Shown here piece after piece: positions 7,607-12,959 of a stretch of DNA of 12,959 nucleotides. Made by a program: the position numbers and the translations under genes. Under the pieces are notes generated by a model, which did not search any database, was not told the origin of the DNA, and saw nothing but the letters and a program-made list of their open reading frames with translations. The stretch's first letter is position 1; each line of letters starts with the position of its first letter. Origin of the DNA: an uncultured Spartobacteria bacterium (GTDB taxonomy: Bacteria; Verrucomicrobiota; Verrucomicrobiae; Chthoniobacterales; UBA6821); assembly GCA_903919105.1 (NCBI GenBank), contig CAIXGT010000134.1, forward strand, positions 1 through 12,959, written 5' to 3'.

Positions 7607-7634
7607 ATCATGTCTTTGCGGCACGAGTTGTCAA
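7607..7634 (-). promoter_or_regulatory. Sigma-70-type promoter for tRNA-His
   Basis: On the minus strand a perfect -35 TTGACA (complement of 7629-7634) is followed after 16 bases by CATGAT (complement of 7607-7612), 4 of 6 matches to the -10 consensus. The predicted start, near 7600, leaves a short leader before the tRNA. A second TTGACA reads on the + strand at 7602-7607, but it has no good -10. An imperfect inverted repeat CAACC..TA-GCAT-TAGGTTG (7632-7650) touches the -35 and could be an operator; that part is inference. Confidence 0.55.
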
Positions 7635-7668
7635 CCCTAGCATTAGGTTGAAAGCTAGTACAAAAATC

Positions 7669-8541
7669 ATGCCGTCGATGAAATCCAAGGCGCCCGTTAG
7701 GCGCAAATTCCTACTCTCCTCCGCCCCCTCGCAGATGGCTCTCTCGAGCTGTTTGGAGATAGAGCAAGGGTACATTGTCAGGGAGCGCGGACAGGAACTC
7801 CGGGTGCGTCGCGAAGGGAACCGCTACTCCCTGTCGACCCGTGACCGATCCGGGCGGACTGTCACCGGTCAGGAGATCCGGATCACCAAAGGGCAGTTCG
7901 AGAAACTCTGGCCTTTCACGCTCGGACAGCGGATCACCCGCATCCGCCATATCATGAAGCTTGGCAGGCTAAAGATGAAGATCGATGAGTTTACGGGGGA
8001 ACATGCTCCGTTGCGTCTGGCGGAAATCTTTTTTACGGATGCCTCCGACAGCAAATCCTTCAAGAAGCCCGATTTCCTTGGGGAGGAGGTGACTAGACGG
8101 GATGAATACCAGACGGCCGAAATGGCGATTCACGGGGCACCGGAGCCCTCCGGCATGTGCCAGTTAGGAATCCTGCCCTACACCTTCATCGACCGGCGAC
8201 TGCATCTCCTGCTCATCACCAGTTCCTCGGGGAACCGGTGGATTTTCCCCAAGGGCCGTCAGGAACCTGACATGACATCCCATGAGGTCGCCATGATGGA
8301 GGCCGTGGAAGAAGCCGGGGTGCTTGGAACTATCAGGCAGGACCTGCGGACCCGATGCCAGATGGCCGATGGACGCTTCCTTCAACTTTATGCGATGAAA
8401 ATCTCGAAGCTCCTGAAAAGCTGGCCGGAGGAGAACGTGCGCCGCCGCCGGCTTTTTCCATTCAGTGATGCCTTGGAAATGATCGGTGATCCGGGTCTCG
8501 CGAAGGCGGTTCGCAGGTTGGCGGTGACGATCAATAAGTAA
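7669..8541 (+). CDS. CYTH-Nudix fusion protein; CYTH active site degenerate
   Basis: Two-domain protein, 290 residues from ATG 7669 (numbering below counts from the TTG at 7648, seven codons earlier). Residues 15-163 match the bacterial CYTH (triphosphate tunnel) pattern: RKFLLSS, then LEIEQGYI (36-43), LRVRREG (51-57), ITKGQFEKLWPFT (79-91), KIDEFTG (111-117), LAEIFF, FLGEEVTRRDEYQ (143-155). The hallmark EIERKF-type glutamates read PVRRKF (16-21), so metal-dependent triphosphatase activity is doubtful. Residues 170-295 are a Nudix domain, WIFPKGRQEPD then MEAVEEAGVLG; Glu218, Glu221, Glu222 and Gly224 of the box are present, while the first Glu and the Arg are both Met. WPEENVRRRRLFPFSDALEMI (259-279) is typical of diphosphoinositol/ApnA-type Nudix hydrolases. 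Probably a cytoplasmic nucleoside- or polyphosphate-metabolising enzyme. TTG 7648 lies inside an inverted repeat; ATG 7678 is another possible start. Nearest promoter is unclear. Confidence 0.8.
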   Translation: MPSMKSKAPVRRKFLLSSAPSQMALSSCLEIEQGYIVRERGQELRVRREGNRYSLSTRDRSGRTVTGQEIRITKGQFEKLWPFTLGQRITRIRHIMKLGRLKMKIDEFTGEHAPLRLAEIFFTDASDSKSFKKPDFLGEEVTRRDEYQTAEMAIHGAPEPSGMCQLGILPYTFIDRRLHLLLITSSSGNRWIFPKGRQEPDMTSHEVAMMEAVEEAGVLGTIRQDLRTRCQMADGRFLQLYAMKISKLLKSWPEENVRRRRLFPFSDALEMIGDPGLAKAVRRLAVTINK

Positions 8542-8542
8542 G

Positions 8543-8555
8543 CCCCGTTTCGGGG
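8543..8555 (+). terminator. Possible weak terminator hairpin after the CYTH-Nudix gene
   Basis: CCCCG (8543-8547), TTT, CGGGG (8551-8555) form a strong 5-bp stem two bases after the stop codon. No T tract follows on the + strand (AGTGAAAAG), so intrinsic termination is unproven; it may instead protect the mRNA 3' end. Confidence 0.3.
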
Positions 8556-8567
8556 AGTGAAAAGTAG

Positions 8568-8669
8568 AAGTGTTGAACCAAGCCGGTGGGAACCGGCGCG
8601 GTAGAATGCCGGAGGCATCCCGTAAGGGCGGCACGGCTTGCCGGGAGGCAAGTGCCGTCAAGTGTTGAA
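8568..8669. repeat. 10-bp direct repeats flanking the hairpin cluster
   Basis: AAGTGTTGAA occurs at 8568-8577 and exactly again at 8660-8669, enclosing 82 bases of GC-rich palindromes. Perfect repeats at the borders of a palindromic block look like a target-site duplication from insertion of a small non-autonomous element, or are part of the element's own ends. Seen directly; the insertion history is inference. Confidence 0.6.
8578..8659 (+). ncRNA. Candidate structured RNA or palindromic element with GNRA-loop hairpins
   Basis: Four consecutive hairpins fill this stretch. H1: GCCGGT/ACCGGC (8582-8587, 8592-8597), loop GGGA. H2: ATGCC/GGCAT (8606-8610, 8614-8618), loop GGA. H3: CCC/GGG (8619-8621, 8626-8628), loop GTAA. 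H4: CGGCA/TGCCG (8629-8633, 8653-8657), then a 3-base bulge, then CTTGCC/GGCAAG (8637-8642, 8647-8652), loop GGGA. Three loops fit the GNRA tetraloop rule only when read on the + strand, which favours a + strand transcript. I do not recognise a known Rfam family. It could be a small RNA, a leader of the downstream PpiD-like gene, the 3' end of the CYTH-Nudix mRNA, or a REP-like DNA element. No transposase, TnpB or IscB gene is nearby. Confidence 0.45.
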
Positions 8670-8715
8670 GGGAGGCAGAATTCCAAAACGTCTTCGTTCT
8701 CTGTAGCTAGCTACT

Positions 8716-8738
8716 TTTAACTTGTTTAACCATTTAAC
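8716..8738. repeat. Three TTTAAC motifs spaced 8-9 bases apart
   Basis: TTTAAC at 8716-8721, 8725-8730 and 8733-8738, followed by ATCAAC at 8741-8746. Near-helical spacing upstream of the PpiD-like gene could mark a regulator site, or this may be the degenerate end of the repeat element whose outer arm is CTACTTTT. Short AT-rich motifs recur by chance, so weight is low. Confidence 0.3.
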
Positions 8739-8840
8739 TGATCAACTTCCGATCCTTCGTCGCGCTTGCTTTCGGATAAGCAGCCAATTAATCAGGAAGG
8801 CTCCATTTTCTCTAAAAAGTACCCCATCCTCAAGTTTCCC

Positions 8841-10394
8841 ATGCTGACCGTCATCCGTAAAAATCAACAGGTTCTCATGCTAGTGATCGCCATTCTGACG
8901 ATCGTCGCCTTCATCTGGCTCTACAACCCCACCGACAAATTCCACAAATTCGGATCCAATGATGTGATCTCGATCTATGGTCGCGTGGTTCAGCGTGCCG
9001 AAATCGACCATCAGGTGCGCGGTTATCGCCTTGCGCTAGCCCTAGGTCTGACCGATTTCGTCCGTGACCTCGGCGGCATGGGAGAGAATGAGGAAGCCTC
9101 CGTGAGCGACTTCATTATCAATCTCTTTATCATCCGCAATCAGGCCCCGCTACTCGGCATTCATCCTTCGGACGATGCTGTTGCCAATGTGATCAAGGGA
9201 CTTCCATCGCTTCAGACCGCCGGCGCCTTCGATCCGGCTAAGTATGCCGCCTTTATCCAGAATCAGTTGGCTCCTAATGGCTTTACCGAGCGACAGATGG
9301 AGGAGATCGTCCGGGATTCCCTGCGCGTCAGGGAACTACGTCGGGTCATCAGCTCACCCGTGGCTATCGGCGATGGCCAGGTCCGCGAGGCTGCACGGAT
9401 CTATCAGCCAATCACCGCTCAGGTTCTGCGTTTCGAGCGGGATAGCTTTGGCAAGAATGTCACAGTCCCGAACGAGGAAGTGGCCGCCTTTTATTCCAAG
9501 AACAAGGATGGGCTTCGTTCCCCCGAGAGCCGAGACGTGACCTATGTGGTCTTCGACCTGCCTGACGCGCAGCAAAAACTCACCGGCAAGGAAAAGGCCG
9601 CCGCACAGCAGAAGCTGGCGGATCAGGCAGAGGGCTCTATAAAGGTTATCCGTGGCGAGATTGCCAAAGGGAGCGTTTTTGCCAAAGCCGCAAAACAGGT
9701 GGCAGCCCTGCAGACAGAGAAAGTGACTGCCCTTCAGCGTGATGGCAGCGTGAAGGGCGAGGATTCGGGTGTCCCTTTATCCGTTGTGGCAGCAGCCTTC
9801 CGTCTCCAGAAGACAGGCGAGCTTTCCGACATCATCCAGGATGGGGATTCCTTCTATGTCATTTCCGTGGATGGAGTGAATCCCGTCCGCCAACTTCAAC
9901 TGGCAGAGGTTTCCGAAAAGATTATTATTCATCTGAAAGAAGAAAAAGCGGTCAAGCTACTTGCCGAGTCGGCTTCCAAATCCCTCGATAAGATTCGTGC
10001 CGATATGGCGGCCGGAAAATCCTTTACGGAAGCTGCCAAAGACGCCGGTGTGAAGACGACAGCTCTTGAGGGAGTTACTCCTTCAGACCAGAAGAACTCA
10101 CAGGAGCAACAGGCTTTGGCCTCGGCTACCCTAGGCCTGAAGGATGGCCAGCTTGGCTCTCTGCAGCCCGCTCCGTGGGGTGGGGTTGCCATCTACCTGG
10201 TGAAGCGGACCCCGCTTACTGATGCCCAGTGGAAAGAGCATCAGGCGACGCTTTCCAAGACGATTCTCTCCAACGAGCAGAATCTTCTCTACATGGATTG
10301 GCTCCGTTCCGCCCGCGCCTCTGCTCAGATCAAGATGCTTGGAAGAGATGCCCGCAACTCGCAAGGCAATCAGGGCACCCAGGGTCCTCAGTAA
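8841..10394 (+). CDS. Membrane-anchored SurA/PpiD-like periplasmic folding factor
   Basis: Protein of 517 residues, likely anchored in the inner membrane with its bulk in the periplasm, where such proteins help fold exported and outer-membrane proteins. ATG 8841 is chosen because MLTVIRKNQQ leads straight into a single hydrophobic span, VLMLVIAILTIVAFIWLY (about 11-28), the PpiD-type anchor. A long helical SurA_N-like region follows to about residue 190, including repeated charged helices. A parvulin-like domain covers about 215-345 (LRSPESRDVTYVVFDLP, then FYVISVDGV), and a second helical part continues to 505. The parvulin landmarks are poor: the usual HIL strand reads TYV and no GDLG is visible, so prolyl isomerase activity is doubtful and a chaperone role more likely. 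The C-terminus ends in a short Gln/Gly-rich tail (NSQGNQGTQGPQ). No good ribosome site is seen. Gene symbol withheld because orthology to ppiD is not established. Confidence 0.78.
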   Translation: MLTVIRKNQQVLMLVIAILTIVAFIWLYNPTDKFHKFGSNDVISIYGRVVQRAEIDHQVRGYRLALALGLTDFVRDLGGMGENEEASVSDFIINLFIIRNQAPLLGIHPSDDAVANVIKGLPSLQTAGAFDPAKYAAFIQNQLAPNGFTERQMEEIVRDSLRVRELRRVISSPVAIGDGQVREAARIYQPITAQVLRFERDSFGKNVTVPNEEVAAFYSKNKDGLRSPESRDVTYVVFDLPDAQQKLTGKEKAAAQQKLADQAEGSIKVIRGEIAKGSVFAKAAKQVAALQTEKVTALQRDGSVKGEDSGVPLSVVAAAFRLQKTGELSDIIQDGDSFYVISVDGVNPVRQLQLAEVSEKIIIHLKEEKAVKLLAESASKSLDKIRADMAAGKSFTEAAKDAGVKTTALEGVTPSDQKNSQEQQALASATLGLKDGQLGSLQPAPWGGVAIYLVKRTPLTDAQWKEHQATLSKTILSNEQNLLYMDWLRSARASAQIKMLGRDARNSQGNQGTQGPQ

Positions 10395-10424
10395 GGTTAC
10401 TTGCGGAGAGGCTTAGAAGCTTTC

Positions 10425-10826
10425 ATGCCTGAAACTCAGCCCGAGAGTGGTGACGCTGCGACCCTCTTTGACCTTTTTGATGAGGCCAGCGGGGATGTCG
10501 CCGTGGGGGAACTTGAGGCTGCCGTGGAGAAATACCGTCGCTGCATTGAGATCGACCCTCTGTTCTTTGACGGATGGCATGCCTTGGGGATGGCCTTCAT
10601 GAAAACGGGACGCTTCCCGGAGGCGATCGAGGCTGGATTGAAGGCGACGCAACTCCAGCCCAATGACCAGTTGGCATGGTCGAGTCTTTCCATGTTTTAT
10701 GTGCGCAATCACCAGATCGCCGAGGCCGAGTCGGCCGGCGTCAAGGCCAGGATTCTTTCCTGGGGTGGTAAGATAGCCAAGGAAGAGAGTACAATTCCCC
10801 CATCGGACGAATCAGCAGCTCCATGA
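10425..10826 (+). CDS. Small TPR-repeat protein
   Basis: 133 residues from ATG 10425 (a TTG at 10401 would add eight residues and is less likely). Tetratricopeptide repeats cover most of it: a first helix-turn-helix at about 28-45 (ELEAAVEKYRRCIEIDP), a clear repeat at 48-80 (GWHALGMAFMKTGRFPEAIE, then ATQLQPN) with the expected W/L/G/Y-F/A/P spacing, and a third at 82-112. The N-terminus is acidic and the C-terminus is a charged, flexible tail. There is no signal peptide, so it is probably cytoplasmic, acting as a protein-protein adaptor with an unknown partner. Its TGA overlaps the metG start (ATGA), so the two are co-translated. It begins 30 bases after the PpiD-like gene. The GGAGAGG at 10405-10411 is 13 bases from the ATG, slightly far for a ribosome site. 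Confidence 0.8.
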   Translation: MPETQPESGDAATLFDLFDEASGDVAVGELEAAVEKYRRCIEIDPLFFDGWHALGMAFMKTGRFPEAIEAGLKATQLQPNDQLAWSSLSMFYVRNHQIAEAESAGVKARILSWGGKIAKEESTIPPSDESAAP

Positions 10827-12385
10827 AACCATTCTTCATCACCACCGCGATCGACTATACCAACGCGCCGCCCCATATCGGCCATGCGTACGAGAAGATC
10901 GTGGCCGACGTGCTGGCCCGCTATCAGCGCCAGCTGGGGCGGGAGGTCTTCTTTTTGACAGGAGTCGACCAGCACGGGCAGAAGGTCCAGCAGAGTGCCG
11001 AACGTGAGGGAATTCCTCCCCAAGAATTCGCCGACCGTGTTTCCGAGAAGTTTCTTGCCCTCTGGAAGACGCTGGGCATTTCCTATGACGCCTGGGCGGC
11101 CACGACGGCCCCGCTTCACAAGACAGCGGTCCAGCGTATTCTTAATGATCTCAAAGAGCGCGACTGGCTCTACAAGGCGACTTACAGCGGCCACTACAGC
11201 GTCCGTCAGGAGCAGTTCCTGACCGACAAGGAGCGTGGGCCCGACGGTGAGTTCGGACCCGAATGGGGCGAGGTCGTCCTGCTGAATGAAGAGAACTGGT
11301 ATTTCCGTCTCTCGAAGTGCTCCGAGTGGCTCCACGGCTTCCTTGAGAGCCGCAAGGATTTCGTCACCCCTGACTTCCGTCAGACCGAGCTGAAGAATGC
11401 CGCCGCGAAGATCACAGGGGATCTCTGCATCTCCCGTCCGAAGAGCCGCCTGGAGTGGGGGATCGAGCTTCCTTTTGATTCAGGCTTTGTCACCTATGTC
11501 TGGTTCGATGCCTTGATCAACTACATCAGCTTTGCCGGTTATGGTATCGAGGCTGAAGAGGGTCGGGTTGCTTTCGACACACTCTGGCCAGCCGACCATC
11601 ACGTGATCGGCAAGGACATTCTGATCCCGGCCCACGGCGTCTACTGGCCCTGCATGCTGCATGCCATGGGGTTCAGCGATTATCGGATGCCCCATCTGCT
11701 GGTTCACGGCTTCTGGAGCCTGCGAGGCGAGAAGGTGAGCAAGAGCACCGGCAATGTGGTTGATCCTGCCGCGCTTGTGGAAAGCTACGGCACCACCGCA
11801 CTTCGGTATTATCTGATGCGCGATGCCGTCATGGGGCACGACGCCGACTTCAGTGAGGAGCGTCTGATCCTGCGTCATAACACCGAACTGGGGAACGGCC
11901 TCGGCAACCTCGTAAACAGGACCCTGAGCATGACCCATCGCTACCGCGAGGGATCGCCAAAGCCGGTGTCTCTTCCTGCGGACCTAGCCACCCATCTGGC
12001 TGCCGATGCCGAGTCAGTGAAGACCTTTATCGCTCAGATGGATGCCGCTCAGATCCATTCCGGAATCGAGACCATGGTCGACTTGGTGAATAGGGCGAAT
12101 GCCCTGGTGGATTCCGCCGCGCCTTGGAAGCTCGCCAAGGATCCGGAACAGGCCGACAGGCTTGATGCCGTGCTTTCCACTCTTATCCTCTCAGCCCGCA
12201 CTGCTGCCACGCTCCTCATGCCCGTAGCTCCGGAAGCCGCCACCGAAATCCTCCGCCAGATTGCTCTTCCTGCGTCGGAGCTCGGGGGCTTAGCAATCAC
12301 CGCGTTACCTGAGGGATACCGATGTGGGGAACCCAAGCCGGTTTTTCCAAGATTGGAATTACCAACGGGCGACGCCTTGTCATGA
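10823..12385 (+). CDS. metG: Methionyl-tRNA synthetase
   Basis: Class I aminoacyl-tRNA synthetase of 520 residues that charges tRNA-Met with methionine in the cytoplasm. The HIGH motif is at 18-21 (PPHIGHAYEK) and the KMSKS motif reads KVSKS at 304-308 (GEKVSKSTGNVVDP). FLTGVDQHGQKVQ (44-56) and YVWFDALINYI (225-235) are classic MetRS sequence. The connective domain (about 115-150) has the YSGHYSVRQEQFL arrangement with no zinc-binding cysteines, as in the zinc-free subgroup. The anticodon-binding helical domain runs from about 345 to 475. It ends at residue 520 without the C-terminal EMAP/Trbp111-type tRNA-binding domain found in longer forms, so it is the short form. It overlaps both neighbours by ATGA: TPR gene upstream and acyltransferase downstream. 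Confidence 0.97.
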   Translation: MKPFFITTAIDYTNAPPHIGHAYEKIVADVLARYQRQLGREVFFLTGVDQHGQKVQQSAEREGIPPQEFADRVSEKFLALWKTLGISYDAWAATTAPLHKTAVQRILNDLKERDWLYKATYSGHYSVRQEQFLTDKERGPDGEFGPEWGEVVLLNEENWYFRLSKCSEWLHGFLESRKDFVTPDFRQTELKNAAAKITGDLCISRPKSRLEWGIELPFDSGFVTYVWFDALINYISFAGYGIEAEEGRVAFDTLWPADHHVIGKDILIPAHGVYWPCMLHAMGFSDYRMPHLLVHGFWSLRGEKVSKSTGNVVDPAALVESYGTTALRYYLMRDAVMGHDADFSEERLILRHNTELGNGLGNLVNRTLSMTHRYREGSPKPVSLPADLATHLAADAESVKTFIAQMDAAQIHSGIETMVDLVNRANALVDSAAPWKLAKDPEQADRLDAVLSTLILSARTAATLLMPVAPEAATEILRQIALPASELGGLAITALPEGYRCGEPKPVFPRLELPTGDALS

Positions 12386-12959
12386 GCGAAGGGGAGGTAG
12401 CCGCATTGATGGGCTCCATCCCTTTTTGGAAGCGCCAGCGCTATCGTCTGGAATACGCAGGCCTAAGATCAGCATCCTCACTTATCTGCCTGCTACCTTG
12501 GCGGGCCATCGGGCCGCTCGCCTCGTTTGTCGGATCACTCTTCTTCTCCTTGGACGCTCACCGCCGTGAGGTGACCATGGCTAATTTGCGCTCAGCTTTC
12601 GGAAATCGCTATTCGGAAGCGGAGTATGATCGGATCGGAAGAAAATCCTACGGCGTCTTTGCCCGCACGGCGCTGGAGCTTCTCTGGTCGCCGAATCTCA
12701 CCCGTACTCTTCTGGATGAGATCATTACCACCGAGGGACTCGATCCGATGCCCGCCCATGGAGCGGAGAAAAAGCCCGCACTCTATTTCTGTCTGCATGC
12801 CGGGAACTTTGAGTGGCTGAGCCAGATCACCTGCCGTCATTTTGGGAATTTCCCTGTCATCGCCCAGAACCTGAAGAACCCGCTGCTCGGCCCTCTCTTC
12901 GACAGATGGCGATCCGCTCTCGGCCAGGAGATCATGCCGCAGAAGGGAGCTATGCTTCG
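12382..12959 (+). CDS. Lipid A-type lysophospholipid acyltransferase (LpxL/HtrB family), 3' truncated by window edge
   Basis: Open frame of 192 complete codons running off the window; family members are usually about 290-310 residues, so about one third is missing. The catalytic H-x4-E motif is HAGNFE (His139-Glu144), within ALYFCLHAGNFEWLSQ. Hydrophobic sequence near 29-56 is the usual N-terminal membrane span, followed by the basic stretch HRREVTMANLRSAF (60-73) and the family's VFARTALELLW (92-102). Such enzymes add a secondary acyl chain to lipid A at the cytoplasmic face of the inner membrane, implying an LPS-like outer membrane. ATG 12382 overlaps the metG stop (ATGA); an internal ATG at 12409 is possible. 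Which acyltransferase it is (LpxL, LpxM or a phospholipid enzyme) cannot be told from this fragment. Confidence 0.88.
   Translation, partial: MSEGEVAALMGSIPFWKRQRYRLEYAGLRSASSLICLLPWRAIGPLASFVGSLFFSLDAHRREVTMANLRSAFGNRYSEAEYDRIGRKSYGVFARTALELLWSPNLTRTLLDEIITTEGLDPMPAHGAEKKPALYFCLHAGNFEWLSQITCRHFGNFPVIAQNLKNPLLGPLFDRWRSALGQEIMPQKGAML

Larger units (their letters stand above)
8542..8840. other. Gene-free intergenic region, 299 bases
   Basis: No credible coding sequence. In order it holds the CCCCG/CGGGG hairpin, an 8-bp inverted repeat pair AAAAGTAG (8560-8567) and CTACTTTT (8711-8718) enclosing the whole hairpin cluster, the cluster itself with its direct repeats, a self-complementary TAGCTAGCTA (8704-8713), three TTTAAC motifs, and about 100 bases of AT-richer sequence before ATG 8841. 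I could not place a convincing promoter for the following gene. A TTG at 8766 is in frame with it, but the 25 residues it would add do not look like protein of this family. Confidence 0.6.

Noticed and set aside
7318..7611. 97-residue minus-strand frame running through tRNA-His
   Set aside because: Its central peptide is simply the tRNA read as protein (SSMVELRFVVPAVAGSSPVS pattern common over tRNA genes), and the rest is antisense to the second glycosyltransferase gene.
8578..8604. Resemblance to the GCCGGUG..CCGGCGCGG part of a cobalamin riboswitch
   Set aside because: Only the hairpin context is similar; the B12-box (CCACUGU-like) does not follow, the remaining hairpins do not fit the fold, and the next gene has no cobalamin link.
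8158..8661. 165-residue minus-strand frame over the Nudix domain and the hairpin cluster
   Set aside because: Antisense to a real Nudix domain and then through palindromes; no recognisable motif.
8766..8794. TTGCTT with TAATCA after 17 bases as promoter for the PpiD-like gene
   Set aside because: The -10 match is too poor to stand out in AT-richer sequence.
8766..8840. N-terminal extension of the PpiD-like protein from TTG 8766
   Set aside because: The 25 added residues would precede a complete anchor that already starts with MLTVIRKNQQ at ATG 8841, and the DNA there is AT-richer and not codon-like.
1..12959. CRISPR arrays, integrases, transposases, toxin-antitoxin or defence genes
   Set aside because: I looked for regular repeats and small gene pairs on both strands; only the two palindromic intergenic elements were found and no associated enzyme genes.

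Overview
The window reads as an ordinary chromosomal stretch of a Gram-negative (diderm) bacterium. Complex I, a lipid A-type acyltransferase and an MsbA-like exporter show the diderm envelope. The gene styles fit the PVC group: an anchored SurA/PpiD-like protein beginning MLTVIRKNQQ, weak Shine-Dalgarno sequences, and simple palindromic intergenic repeats. Phylum Verrucomicrobiota is my best guess, from recall and not from a search. Ten protein genes (two cut by the window edges) and one tRNA are packed tightly. All genes are on the + strand except tRNA-His.

Layout: (1) 1-956 is the 3' two thirds of nuoN. (2) 971-1933 is a CE7-type acetyl esterase. (3) 1936-3105 is recF. (4) 3155-4957 is an MsbA-like ABC exporter, overlapping by ATGA with (5) 4954-6135, a GT-B-like glycosyltransferase. 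A 142-bp palindromic element (6145-6286) separates this from (6) 6302-7489, a diverged paralogue of gene 5. (7) 7506-7578 (- strand) is tRNA-His(GTG), with a recognisable promoter and a C5/G5 hairpin in its leader. (8) About 7669-8541 encodes a CYTH-Nudix fusion whose CYTH catalytic glutamates appear lost. (9) 8542-8840 is a gene-free gap of about 300 bases holding a striking hairpin cluster with GNRA loops between two 10-bp direct repeats. (10) 8841-10394 is a membrane-anchored SurA/PpiD-like folding factor. (11) 10425-10826 is a TPR protein, followed by metG (10823-12385) and the start of an lpxL/htrB-type acyltransferase (12382-end), each joined by ATGA overlap.

The ABC exporter, the two glycosyltransferase-like proteins, the PpiD-like factor and the acyltransferase all point to envelope building. 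nuoN, recF, metG and tRNA-His are housekeeping. I see no defence system, CRISPR array, integrase or transposase. The most unusual items are the hairpin cluster in the 8.56-8.72 kb gap, the degenerate CYTH-Nudix fusion, the long palindromic element at 6.15-6.29 kb, and the paired uncharacterised glycosyltransferases next to an exporter.
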